64,000 nucleotides of DNA from Salinimicrobium soli (GTDB lineage: Bacteria; Bacteroidota; Bacteroidia; Flavobacteriales; Flavobacteriaceae): contig NZ_JBLUWW010000001.1 of NCBI RefSeq assembly GCF_048323655.1, forward strand, positions 1,169,962 to 1,233,961. The letters run 5' to 3'. The translations under genes and the position numbers were made by a program. Under the pieces are notes generated by a model. The model ran no database searches and was not told the origin of the DNA. It saw only the letters and a program-made list of their open reading frames with translations. Numbering within the stretch: position 1 is the first letter of the stretch; each line of letters starts with the position of its first letter. Below are positions 8,050-17,116 of this stretch, in pieces.

Positions 8050-8057
8050 TATATTTG
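8050..8057 (+). promoter_or_regulatory. dcw cluster promoter, -7 element
   Basis: TATATTTG matches TAnnTTTG. Transcription would begin near 8064, giving a leader of roughly 11 nt before the mraZ GTG. The -33 region has no TTG but is occupied by the last operator repeat. Confidence 0.55.
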
Positions 8058-8074
8058 AATCGTAAACTATTCAG

Positions 8075-8548
8075 GTGGTAAATCTCATTGGGACATATGA
8101 ATGTAAGGTAGACGCCAAAGGGCGGCTGATGGTACCTGCTCCTATCAAGAAGCAGATGGAACCAATTCTGCACGAGGGTTTTGTGCTGAAGCGTTCCGTT
8201 TTTCAGCCATGTCTTGAGCTATACCCAATGGAGCGCTGGAATGAGCTAATGAAGCGTATGGCCAGCCTGAACAGGTTCGATCCCAAAATAGCCAGTTTTA
8301 TCAGGCAATTCACTGCCGGCGTAAAAATGGTGGAAGTGGATGGAAATGGAAGGTTATTGATCCCGAAAGATCTTATCAGGATCGCGGGAATAGAAAAAGA
8401 GATCGTTTTGACGGCTCCCATAGATATCATCGAGATATGGGATAAGAATAAATACGAGAACGTGATCGATACACCTCAGGAAGAATTTGCCAAACTGGCC
8501 CAGGAAGTAATGGGTAATACAACTATTAATGTAAATGAGTTACCATAA
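8075..8548 (+). CDS. mraZ: Transcriptional regulator / division protein MraZ
   Basis: The first gene of the dcw cluster and its own repressor in other bacteria. The 157 residues hold two SpoVT-AbrB-type (MraZ) repeats: GTYECKVDAKGRLMVPAPIKKQM near residues 5-27 and VEVDGNGRLLIPKDLIRIAGI at roughly 88-108. The start is GTG, chosen because it gives the family N-terminus VNLIGTYECK. That GTG is itself the beginning of a GTGGTAAA sequence resembling the operator boxes upstream. The 3' end overlaps rsmH by 14 bp. Confidence 0.95.
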   Translation: MVNLIGTYECKVDAKGRLMVPAPIKKQMEPILHEGFVLKRSVFQPCLELYPMERWNELMKRMASLNRFDPKIASFIRQFTAGVKMVEVDGNGRLLIPKDLIRIAGIEKEIVLTAPIDIIEIWDKNKYENVIDTPQEEFAKLAQEVMGNTTINVNELP

Positions 8549-9431
8549 TCCCGTTTTACTCAAAGAAACTGTGGACGGGCTGAATATTCAGCCTTCCGGC
8601 GTTTATGTGGACGTCACTTTTGGTGGCGGCGGGCATTCGCGGGAGATCCTGAGCAGGTTAGGGCCTAACGGAAAACTATTTGCTTTTGACCAGGATAAAG
8701 ATGCGTTGGAGAATGCGATTGACGATGAGCGATTTACCCTGATCAATGAGAATTTCAGATTTATAAAAAGATTTTTAAGGTTCTACGGGATTCGTAAAGT
8801 GGACGGCATTCTTGGTGATTTTGGAGTTTCCTCTCATCAGTTCGATGTGGCTGAACGGGGTTTTTCAACTCGTTTTGAGTCTGAACTTGATATGAGAATG
8901 AACCAAGAAAGTACATTAAGTGCTTTTGAGGTGGTTAATAACTACGAGGAGAAGCAGCTGAGGGATGTGCTTTCGAAATACGGAGAGCTTCGAAATGCTC
9001 CTAAAATTGCCCGCACTATTGTCTCTGCCCGAAAGGAAGGCGAGATCAAAACCAGCGAGCTACTCAAGGAGATCCTGCAGCCATTCCTTCCTGCAGCAAA
9101 GGAACATAAGATCCTTGCACAGATCTATCAGGCTATCAGGATCGAAGTGAACCAGGAGATTGAGGTGCTTAAAGAATTCCTTTTACAAACTGAAGGGCTT
9201 CTAAAGTCCGGAGGCCGCTTAAGCCTTATCTCATACCACTCTCTGGAAGACAGGCTGGTTAAAAGGTTCATTAGAAGCGGAATGTTTGAAGGTGAGCCGG
9301 AAAAAGATTTCTATGGAAATATTACAGTTCCGTTTAAAAAAGTGGGGAAGTTGATCGTCCCTTCTTCCGAAGAAATAAAGAAGAATAATCGCGCCCGGAG
9401 TGCTAAACTCAGGATCGCTGAAAAAATATAG
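8535..9431 (+). CDS. rsmH: 16S rRNA (cytosine1402-N4)-methyltransferase RsmH
   Basis: Methylates N4 of C1402 in 16S rRNA using S-adenosylmethionine. The 298 residues show the SAM-binding motif DVTFGGGGHS (26-35), FAFDQDKDA, the GILGDFGVSSHQ motif, and ISYHSLEDRLVKRF near the C-terminus. It is the usual second gene of the dcw cluster. Its ATG lies inside the 3' end of mraZ, which suggests translational coupling. Confidence 0.96.
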   Translation: MSYHNPVLLKETVDGLNIQPSGVYVDVTFGGGGHSREILSRLGPNGKLFAFDQDKDALENAIDDERFTLINENFRFIKRFLRFYGIRKVDGILGDFGVSSHQFDVAERGFSTRFESELDMRMNQESTLSAFEVVNNYEEKQLRDVLSKYGELRNAPKIARTIVSARKEGEIKTSELLKEILQPFLPAAKEHKILAQIYQAIRIEVNQEIEVLKEFLLQTEGLLKSGGRLSLISYHSLEDRLVKRFIRSGMFEGEPEKDFYGNITVPFKKVGKLIVPSSEEIKKNNRARSAKLRIAEKI

Positions 9432-9446
9432 TTGCAGAAAGGTAAG

Positions 9447-9764
9447 ATGAAGGAAAGTCTGTACGACATACTAAAAGGTAAATTTCTGGTAAGCAATGAT
9501 GCTTTTAAGAACTGGAGGTTTATTCTTTTTTGCACCCTGCTGGCAATTATTATGATTGGAAGCTCTCACAGTGCCGAGAGGAAAGTGCATCAAATTGCCC
9601 GAATGAATGATGAGGTCCTGGAATTGAGAAGTGAATTCCTGGATAGCAGGTCGAACCTTATGCGTCTAAAAATGGAATCTACCATTAGCCGCAGAATGGC
9701 TGAAAGAGGGCTAAAGCCTTCGGAGGTGCCGCCTACCAAGATCGTGATCAAAGAAAAAGAATAA
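9447..9764 (+). CDS. FtsL-like cell division protein
   Basis: A small bitopic membrane protein of 105 residues: a short cytoplasmic part, one membrane segment (WRFILFCTLLAIIMIGSS, about residues 23-40), then a periplasmic heptad-containing coiled coil and a Pro-rich tail. Position between rsmH and ftsI, size and topology are those of FtsL, which recruits FtsI/FtsW to the divisome with FtsQ; sequence similarity within FtsL is always weak. The frame is also open from a TTG at 9432 abutting the rsmH stop, but the ATG at 9447, preceded by GAAAGG, gives the usual flavobacterial N-terminus. Confidence 0.85.
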   Translation: MKESLYDILKGKFLVSNDAFKNWRFILFCTLLAIIMIGSSHSAERKVHQIARMNDEVLELRSEFLDSRSNLMRLKMESTISRRMAERGLKPSEVPPTKIVIKEKE

Positions 9765-9771
9765 CTGCTGA

Positions 9772-11778
9772 ATGGCTACTACCGAAAAGCACATATTGAC
9801 CAAGATCTATGTTGTGACTGCCTGCATCTTCATTTTTGCAATCGCGGTAGGTATCAAGTTGCTCAACATTCAAATTGTGGAAGGCGAAAAATACAAGGAG
9901 CTGGCCGAAGAGCGTACTTACAAGAACTTTGTCATTCCTGCCAACCGCGGAAACCTTTATGACGCGAACGGTAACTTACTCGCTACTTCAGTTCCAAAAT
10001 ATGACATCCGCTTTGATGCCGTGACCGTGGCAGATAAAGATTTCCAGGAACAGATTACACCCCTTTCAAAAGAGCTTTCCAGAATGTTCGGGAAGAGCAG
10101 TTCAGATTGGGCACAGAAATTAAGAACAGCTCGAGCCAACCGTCACCGGTATTTACTTATCGCCCGAAACCTTGGCTATTCGGAATACATGAGGGTGAAG
10201 AATTTCCCCATGTTCAAGATGGGTGCTAACCGCGGCGGACTTATTGTGGAGCAGCGCACCGTGCGGGAACATCCTTTAGGAAAAATGGCTGAAAGAACAG
10301 TAGGTTATGAGCGGCAGGATGAAAATGGTTATTATACCCGCGTCGGCCTGGAAGGCGCCTTTGGACCTTATTTGAGAGGAAAGGAAGGACACCGACTAAA
10401 GCAGAAGATCGCAAAAGGTCAGTGGAAACCTATTAGTGATAATAATGAAGTAGAACCAAAAGATGGGTATGACCTGATTTCTACTATTGATGTGAAAATC
10501 CAGGACATAGCGCACCATGCCTTGCTAAAGCAACTTGAAAAGTACGAAGCAGATCACGGATCGGTGGTGGTCATGGAGACTGCAACAGGCGAAGTGAAAG
10601 CTATCTCTAATCTGGGCCGCACCTCACAAGGTACGTATTTCGAAAAATTAAATTACGCGGTTGGTGAGACTCACGAACCGGGTTCTACCTTTAAGCTGAT
10701 GGCCATGATTGTGGCACTTGAGGATAAGGTGATAGACACCAGTACCGTAGTAGATACCGAAAAAGGGGAGATTACTATTTACCGCAGAAAAGTTAGAGAT
10801 TCTCATCGCGGTGGCTACGGAAAGATATCCGCAGCAAAAGCTTTTGAGGTTTCCTCCAATGTGGGGATAGTAAAGCTCATTTATGAAAATTATAAAGATC
10901 AGCCACAAAAATTTGTAGACAAGCTGAAGGCTATGCACCTGGATGAAAAATTAGGGCTGTCTATAAAAGGGGAAGGCGATCCCTATATTCCTGCCCCTGG
11001 AGATAAAAAATGGTCAGGACTATCCTTGCCATGGATGGCGTATGGATACGGAAGTCTTCAGTTGACCCCTTTACAAACTTTGACATTTTACAATGCAATA
11101 GCTAATGATGGCGAGATGTTGAAGCCCCGCTTCATCAAGGAAGTGAAGGAATGGGATAAGACCATTGAACGTTTTGATAAAAAGGTTATTGATCCGGCAA
11201 TTTGTAGTAAGGAGACAGTAGAGAAGGTGAAAGACATGATGAAGCACGTGGTGGAAAGAGGTACCGGAAAAAGCCTTTATGATCCTAACTTTTCAATGGC
11301 AGGAAAGACAGGTACGGCTCAAACCGAATACTGGATGAAAGACTGGCCCTCTAATCCACGTTACATTTCCTCTTTTGTAGGTTTCTTCCCTGCGGAAAAA
11401 CCGAAGTACTCGTGTATCGTGGTTATTCACAAACCCAATAATAAAGTGGGCTATTACGGAGCCGATGTTAGTGGTCCTGTTTTTAAAAGGATCGCCCAGA
11501 AAATATTTACAGATAATCCGGAAGTGGAAGAATTTGAATCCCTTGAGGTGACCGACCCTCCTGTGGAAAAGAATTTTCAGAAATATTTTGCTACTGCCCG
11601 AAACGCAGAAGATGTAGTACCTAACGTGAAAGGCCTTCCTGCTATGGATGCCATTTCGGTACTTGAGAACCTGGGGCTAGAAGTAAGCCTCATAGGTAGT
11701 GGAGAAGTGCAGCAGCAGTCAATTGAACCCGGTAGCAAAATTGCCGAAAACCGGGTAATAAAACTTAAACTAGGTTGA
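9772..11778 (+). CDS. ftsI: Division-specific penicillin-binding protein (FtsI/PBP3, class B) with PASTA domain
   Basis: A peptidoglycan transpeptidase acting at the septum. The 668 residues begin with one membrane anchor (about 12-35), then the pedestal domain and a transpeptidase domain with S305-T-F-K308, S361-S-N363 and K512-T-G. The last 60 residues form a single PASTA domain (VVPNVKGLPAMDAISVLENLG), as in SpoVD-type and Bacteroidota FtsI proteins. Its stop overlaps the murE start by four bases (TTGA). The ftsL-like gene ends 7 bp upstream. Confidence 0.95.
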   Translation: MATTEKHILTKIYVVTACIFIFAIAVGIKLLNIQIVEGEKYKELAEERTYKNFVIPANRGNLYDANGNLLATSVPKYDIRFDAVTVADKDFQEQITPLSKELSRMFGKSSSDWAQKLRTARANRHRYLLIARNLGYSEYMRVKNFPMFKMGANRGGLIVEQRTVREHPLGKMAERTVGYERQDENGYYTRVGLEGAFGPYLRGKEGHRLKQKIAKGQWKPISDNNEVEPKDGYDLISTIDVKIQDIAHHALLKQLEKYEADHGSVVVMETATGEVKAISNLGRTSQGTYFEKLNYAVGETHEPGSTFKLMAMIVALEDKVIDTSTVVDTEKGEITIYRRKVRDSHRGGYGKISAAKAFEVSSNVGIVKLIYENYKDQPQKFVDKLKAMHLDEKLGLSIKGEGDPYIPAPGDKKWSGLSLPWMAYGYGSLQLTPLQTLTFYNAIANDGEMLKPRFIKEVKEWDKTIERFDKKVIDPAICSKETVEKVKDMMKHVVERGTGKSLYDPNFSMAGKTGTAQTEYWMKDWPSNPRYISSFVGFFPAEKPKYSCIVVIHKPNNKVGYYGADVSGPVFKRIAQKIFTDNPEVEEFESLEVTDPPVEKNFQKYFATARNAEDVVPNVKGLPAMDAISVLENLGLEVSLIGSGEVQQQSIEPGSKIAENRVIKLKLG

Positions 11779-13238
11779 GCAGGTTAAAAGACATATTGTA
11801 CAAAGTTTCTCTGGAAGCCGTCATAGGTGACACCAATGTCACCATCAAGGACATTCATTTTGATTCCCGAAAAGTGGAATTGAATGATGTCTTTGTTGCA
11901 ATTCGCGGCACCCAGTCAGACGGACATGATTTTATTCAAAAAGCAGTTGAAAATGGTGCTTTGGTTGTCATTTGTGAAGAAATTCCGGAGAAGACCATCA
12001 ACGGGGTTACTTATGTTCGGGTAAAGAACAGCCAGGAAGCTCTGGCTATAATGGCAGACAACTTCTACGGAAACCCCAGCAAAAATCTGAAGTTGGTTGG
12101 TGTTACCGGTACGAATGGTAAAACTACAGTGGCCTCTTTGCTTTACCAGCTTTTCACAAAAGCAGGTTTCAAAGTGGGATTACTTTCTACCGTGCAGGTG
12201 TTGGTGGCAGATGAGAAATTTCCGGCCACACATACTACCCCGGATTCCCTTACGATCAACCGTTACCTGAAGATGATGAATGACGCCGGAGTGGAGTACT
12301 GCTTTATGGAAGTGAGCTCCCACGGGATAGCGCAACATCGTACCACCGGACTTGTGTTTGCAGGCGGGATATTTACCAATCTCTCTCATGAACACCTGGA
12401 TTATCACAATTCCTTTGCTGAATACAGGGATGTCAAAAAAGCCTTTTTTGACCACTTACCTGCTTCAGCTTTTGCCTTGACAAACGTTGATGACAAGAAC
12501 GGCCGGGTGATGCTTCAGAATACAAAAGCAAAAAAATATACCTACGCCCTCAAATCTGTTGCCGATTATAAGGCCCAGATCCTTGAAAATGATTTTGGCG
12601 GATTACTGCTGAAGGTCAACGATCAGGAAGTGTGGACCAAACTGATAGGAACCTTTAATGCTTATAACATCCTGGCGATCTATGCCGCTTCGGAATTATT
12701 AGGTCTTACAACCATTGAAAGCCTGAAATACATAAGCGAGTTGACCGCCGTAAGCGGCCGCTTCCAATATTTCATTTCCGAAGACAAGATCACCGCCATA
12801 GTGGATTATGCGCATACGCCTGATGCTCTTCAGAATGTGTTAGACACCATCAATAGCATTAGGACAAAAAATGAGGAATTGATCACTGTGGTTGGATGTG
12901 GTGGAGACCGCGACCGTACTAAGCGCCCAAAAATGGGACATATTGCTTCGGCTTTAAGTACTAAAGTGGTGTTTACCAGTGATAATCCGCGTACCGAGGA
13001 TCCTGATAAGATCATTGAGGAGGTGGAGGCCGGCGTAGAGCCACAGAACTATAAAAAGATCATGTCTATCACGAACCGCAGACAGGCAATTAAAACTGCC
13101 TGCCAGCTGGCCAAGAAGAACGATATAATCCTGATCGCCGGGAAGGGTCATGAAACTTACCAGGAGATCAATGGAGTACGAAAAGATTTTGATGATCTCA
13201 AGATCGTGACAGAATATTTAAAAGAACTGAAGAAATAA
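11775..13238 (+). CDS. murE: UDP-MurNAc-tripeptide synthetase MurE (meso-diaminopimelate type)
   Basis: An ATP-dependent Mur ligase adding the third amino acid to the peptidoglycan precursor in the cytoplasm. The 487 residues have the P-loop TGTNGKTT (111-118), a central ligase domain with EVSSHGI, and DNPR at 403-406. DNPR is the signature for meso-diaminopimelate, as expected for a Gram-negative wall. The start is TTG within the overlap TTGA shared with the ftsI stop; this gives the family-like beginning MSRLKDILYKV. Confidence 0.96.
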   Translation: MSRLKDILYKVSLEAVIGDTNVTIKDIHFDSRKVELNDVFVAIRGTQSDGHDFIQKAVENGALVVICEEIPEKTINGVTYVRVKNSQEALAIMADNFYGNPSKNLKLVGVTGTNGKTTVASLLYQLFTKAGFKVGLLSTVQVLVADEKFPATHTTPDSLTINRYLKMMNDAGVEYCFMEVSSHGIAQHRTTGLVFAGGIFTNLSHEHLDYHNSFAEYRDVKKAFFDHLPASAFALTNVDDKNGRVMLQNTKAKKYTYALKSVADYKAQILENDFGGLLLKVNDQEVWTKLIGTFNAYNILAIYAASELLGLTTIESLKYISELTAVSGRFQYFISEDKITAIVDYAHTPDALQNVLDTINSIRTKNEELITVVGCGGDRDRTKRPKMGHIASALSTKVVFTSDNPRTEDPDKIIEEVEAGVEPQNYKKIMSITNRRQAIKTACQLAKKNDIILIAGKGHETYQEINGVRKDFDDLKIVTEYLKELKK

Positions 13239-13265
13239 TCCCTTCCGGGAAGAAACGCTAAGAGT

Positions 13266-14513
13266 ATGCTATATCACTTATTCGAATATTTAGAAAGTGC
13301 CTATACATTTCCGGGGGAAAGATTGTACCAGTATATCTCCTTCCGTTCGGCAATGGCGATCATTTTCTCATTGGGAATTTCTACCATTTACGGAAAACGC
13401 ATCATTAATTACTTGCTGAAAAAGCAGGTAGGCGAAAGTGTTCGTGATCTTGGGCTTGAAGGCCAGAGCGAAAAAGCGGGAACTCCAACTATGGGAGGGA
13501 TAATTATCATCATCGCAACTTTGATCCCGGTTTTACTGTTTGCAAAACTCGATAATATTTACGTAATCCTGTTGATCGTAACTACCTTGTGGATGGGGGC
13601 GATCGGGTTTCTGGATGATTATATCAAGACCTTCCGGAAAGATAAGGAGGGGCTAAAAGGCATTTTTAAGGTGATAGGCCAGGTGGGTCTGGGAGTAATT
13701 GTGGGAGCTACCATTTATTTTCACCCGGACATCACTATCAAAGAGAATCCGCAGGTTCCTGCTACCGCTTCTCCAACAGAAATGATCTCTTCGGCCGACA
13801 ATCCTGAGCTGGAAGATGTTTCAAAAGAAGAAAAATCAACGAAGACCACAATTCCTTTTGTAAAGAATAACGAATTCGATTACGCCAGTCTTATTTCCTG
13901 GATCAACCCGGAATGGTCACAGTACGCGTGGCTTATTTTCATTCCTATCGTGATCTTCATCGTGACAGCGGTATCTAACGGAGCTAATCTAACTGATGGC
14001 ATTGACGGACTCGCGGCGGGAACTTCGGCAATAATTGTCCTCACCCTGGGAATTTTTGCGTGGGTATCGGGTAACATCGTTTTCTCAGATTACCTAAACG
14101 TCATGTACATCCCAAGGACCGGGGAAATGACGATTTATATTTCGGCTTTTGCAGGAGCTTTGGTAGGATTCCTTTGGTACAACACATTCCCGGCACAAGT
14201 CTTTATGGGTGATACCGGAAGTCTGACTATTGGAGGGATCATAGCCGTGCTGGCTTTGGCAACAAGAAAAGAACTGCTTATCCCCATTTTATGCGGGGTA
14301 TTTTTAATAGAAAATCTTTCAGTAGTAATGCAGGTGGGCTGGTTCAAATATACCCGCAAAAAGTATGGTGAGGGAAGAAGGGTTTTTCTCATGTCGCCTT
14401 TGCACCATCATTTTCAAAAAGCCGGCTTTCATGAAAGTAAGATTGTAGTGAGGTTCTGGATCATTGGGATCTTTCTCGCTATTGTAACCATAGTAACCTT
14501 AAAGATCAGATAG
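13266..14513 (+). CDS. mraY: Phospho-MurNAc-pentapeptide transferase MraY
   Basis: An integral membrane enzyme forming lipid I from UDP-MurNAc-pentapeptide and undecaprenyl phosphate. The 415 residues contain about ten membrane segments and the motifs GTPTMGG, LDDYIK, NLTDGIDGLAAG, GDTGSLTIGG and PLHHHF. It is longer than the roughly 360-residue E. coli enzyme because of a hydrophilic insertion of about 60 residues (about 155-215) in one loop, rich in Pro, Glu, Ser and Lys. Such an insertion is, as far as I know, common in Bacteroidota MraY. Confidence 0.96.
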   Translation: MLYHLFEYLESAYTFPGERLYQYISFRSAMAIIFSLGISTIYGKRIINYLLKKQVGESVRDLGLEGQSEKAGTPTMGGIIIIIATLIPVLLFAKLDNIYVILLIVTTLWMGAIGFLDDYIKTFRKDKEGLKGIFKVIGQVGLGVIVGATIYFHPDITIKENPQVPATASPTEMISSADNPELEDVSKEEKSTKTTIPFVKNNEFDYASLISWINPEWSQYAWLIFIPIVIFIVTAVSNGANLTDGIDGLAAGTSAIIVLTLGIFAWVSGNIVFSDYLNVMYIPRTGEMTIYISAFAGALVGFLWYNTFPAQVFMGDTGSLTIGGIIAVLALATRKELLIPILCGVFLIENLSVVMQVGWFKYTRKKYGEGRRVFLMSPLHHHFQKAGFHESKIVVRFWIIGIFLAIVTIVTLKIR

Positions 14514-14514
14514 A

Positions 14515-15882
14515 GTGGTCAAAAAAGAAACACATAGGAAAAGCGATCAGCGGTTTCTCGTTCTCTTAGGAGGAGGTGAAAGCGGTGTGGGTACTGCCAT
14601 CCTTGGAAAGAAGGAAGGCTTCCGTGTGTTTGTTTCTGATAAGGGAAAAATAGCTGATAAATACAAACAGCTATTAGAGGAATATAAAATCGACTGGGAA
14701 GAAGAGCGGCATTCCGAAGAAAAGATAATGGAAGCCGATCTGGTTATGAAGAGCCCCGGCATTCCGGAAGATGCACCACTGGTGAATCGCCTACGCGGAA
14801 AAGGGATCGAGGTGATCTCAGAGATCGAGTTCGCTTCCCGCTTTACCAATGCCACGATAGTGGGAATTACCGGAAGTAACGGCAAGACCACGACCACGAA
14901 ATTCACTTACCACATTTTGAAAAATGGTGGTCTGGCTGTGGGAATGGCCGGTAATGTAGGGCAGAGTTTTGCCCGGCAGGTAGCCGAAACTTCAGTTGAC
15001 CACTATGTGCTGGAACTTAGCAGTTTTCAGCTGGATGGGATAGAAGATTTTCGGCCACATATTGCGGTTCTTCTGAATATAACTCCAGATCACCTGGACC
15101 GCTACCATTACAATTTTGAGGAGTACATCGCCTCAAAGTTCAGGATCACAAAAAACCAAACTGAAGAAGATTATTTCATTTACGATGCAGATGACGCCGT
15201 TATTGATAAATGGCTCACAAACCACCCTATTAGATCTCGAAAAATGCCTTTTTCCCTTGAGAAGGAACTGAAAAACGGCGCTTATATAAAAAACGACCAA
15301 TTTGTTATTACCATTGATAATTCGCAAATAACCATGCCTACATCAAATCTAACCCTTGAAGGAAAACACAATGCCAAGAATGCCATGGCAGCCGCAACTG
15401 TTGCACAACTATTAAAGATCAGAAAAGCTACCATTCGCGAGAGTATGGGAAGTTTCCAGGGTGTGGAACACCGGCTTGAAAAAGTTCTGAAAATTAATAA
15501 CGTACAGTATATAAATGATTCTAAAGCCACCAATGTAAACGCTACATATTATGCTTTGGAGAGCATGGAGTCTGAGACAGTGTGGATCGTTGGCGGTGTG
15601 GATAAAGGAAACGACTATGCGGAATTGTTGCCGTTGGTGAATGAAAAAGTAAAAGCTATTATTTGCCTTGGTGTGAATAATGAGCCTATTCTTAATGCCT
15701 TCGGAAATTGTGTAGACCTGATTGTTGAAACCCGTTCAATGGAAGAGGCAGTGAAGCAGGCGTATCAGTTTGCTGAAAAAGGGGATACTGTATTGCTTTC
15801 TCCGGCCTGTGCCAGTTTTGACCTTTTTGAGAACTATGAAGACAGGGGTAGAAAATTCAAGGACGCCGTCCGCAACTTATAA
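14515..15882 (+). CDS. murD: UDP-MurNAc-L-alanine:D-glutamate ligase MurD
   Basis: A cytoplasmic Mur ligase adding D-glutamate to UDP-MurNAc-L-Ala. The 455 residues show the N-terminal nucleotide fold (LLGGGESGVGTA), the P-loop GITGSNGKTTTTK with G123-K124, LELSSFQLDG, NITPDHLDRY and the C-terminal INDSKATN and LLSPACASFD motifs. The GTG start, one base after the mraY stop, adds about ten polar residues before the core; a shorter form cannot be excluded, but no closer ATG exists. Confidence 0.95.
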   Translation: MVKKETHRKSDQRFLVLLGGGESGVGTAILGKKEGFRVFVSDKGKIADKYKQLLEEYKIDWEEERHSEEKIMEADLVMKSPGIPEDAPLVNRLRGKGIEVISEIEFASRFTNATIVGITGSNGKTTTTKFTYHILKNGGLAVGMAGNVGQSFARQVAETSVDHYVLELSSFQLDGIEDFRPHIAVLLNITPDHLDRYHYNFEEYIASKFRITKNQTEEDYFIYDADDAVIDKWLTNHPIRSRKMPFSLEKELKNGAYIKNDQFVITIDNSQITMPTSNLTLEGKHNAKNAMAAATVAQLLKIRKATIRESMGSFQGVEHRLEKVLKINNVQYINDSKATNVNATYYALESMESETVWIVGGVDKGNDYAELLPLVNEKVKAIICLGVNNEPILNAFGNCVDLIVETRSMEEAVKQAYQFAEKGDTVLLSPACASFDLFENYEDRGRKFKDAVRNL

Positions 15883-15907
15883 GTAACAGAAGAAGAACAA
15901 AAAAGGA

Positions 15908-17116
15908 ATGATAAGTATTTTTTCCAGGATAAAAGGAGATAAAATGATCTGGGCGTCGGCGGCACTTCTGGCTATCTTTTCATTTTTGCCTGTCTACAGT
16001 TCCAGTAGTAACCTGGCTTATCTGTATGGCGATGGCAGTACTTTCCCATACCTGGTGAACCATTTTATTTACCTGTTCCTGGGATTTGTCATCATGTTCT
16101 TTATCCATAAGGTACCATATCACTATTTTGTTGGATTGTCGATCCTCATGCTGCCGCTGCTCATCCTGCTGCTGATCTTTACTGTTTCACAGGGAATGGT
16201 CATTGACGGGGCGAACGCCAGCCGGTGGATCTCGATACCGTTTATCAATAAGACTTTCCAGACGTCCACTTTAGCTTCGGTAGTGTTGCTCGCTTATGTA
16301 GCACGATACCTGGCAAAAATGAAAGATCAAACCTTCACTTTTAAGCAGTCTATCATTCCACTTTGGTTACCGGTGGCTGCTGTGTTAGGTCTAATTCTTC
16401 CGGCGAACTTCTCAACCACGGCTATCCTTTTCTTTATGGTGTTGGTGCTGACCTTTATTGGAGGTTATCCCTGGAAATACCTGATGATCATTATTGGAAC
16501 CGGAATAGTATGTCTGGCTTTGTTCATGTTAACGGCCAAAGCTTTTCCCGGATTGTTTCCAAACCGGGTCGATACCTGGATTAGCCGGATAGAAACTTTT
16601 ACCAATGATGAAGTAACTGAAGCCGATTACCAGATCGAAAAAGCAAAGATTGCGATAGCGAGTGGTGGTGTAACCGGAAAAGGAATTGGAAAAAGCGTGC
16701 AGCGAAACTTTCTTCCGCAGTCTTCTTCCGACTTTATTTATGCGATTATCGTAGAAGAAATGGGGCTTATTGGAGCATTTGGAGTAATGCTCGCCTACCT
16801 GATGCTATTTTTTAGAATAATTATTGTGGCTACTAAAGCCAATACTGTTTTTGGAAAACTGCTCACCATTGGAGTCGGCTTGCCTATTATTTTCCAGGCC
16901 CTGGTGAATATGGCTGTGGCAGTAGAACTATTTCCGGTCACCGGTCAAACCTTGCCGCTCATTAGTAGCGGGGGTTCTTCGATCTGGATGACCTGTCTTT
17001 CCCTTGGGATGGTTCTTAGTGTAAGTGCTAAACGGCAGGAGGAGATCCAAAAAGAGGAAAGTGAAACATTAGTGGATGAAGAGAATCCGCTGGAAATTTT
17101 AAGCGAGGCGATATGA
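15908..17116 (+). CDS. ftsW: Septal peptidoglycan polymerase FtsW (SEDS family)
   Basis: A SEDS-family lipid II glycosyltransferase working with FtsI at the septum. The 402 residues have about ten membrane segments, the large periplasmic loop with the ARIETFTNDEVTEADYQ-like region, GGVTGKGIGKSVQ, DFIYAIIVEEMGLIGA with the conserved acidic residue, and the C-terminal PLISSGGSS motif. Its position between murD and murG supports FtsW rather than RodA. The stop overlaps the murG start by 4 bp. Confidence 0.95.
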   Translation: MISIFSRIKGDKMIWASAALLAIFSFLPVYSSSSNLAYLYGDGSTFPYLVNHFIYLFLGFVIMFFIHKVPYHYFVGLSILMLPLLILLLIFTVSQGMVIDGANASRWISIPFINKTFQTSTLASVVLLAYVARYLAKMKDQTFTFKQSIIPLWLPVAAVLGLILPANFSTTAILFFMVLVLTFIGGYPWKYLMIIIGTGIVCLALFMLTAKAFPGLFPNRVDTWISRIETFTNDEVTEADYQIEKAKIAIASGGVTGKGIGKSVQRNFLPQSSSDFIYAIIVEEMGLIGAFGVMLAYLMLFFRIIIVATKANTVFGKLLTIGVGLPIIFQALVNMAVAVELFPVTGQTLPLISSGGSSIWMTCLSLGMVLSVSAKRQEEIQKEESETLVDEENPLEILSEAI

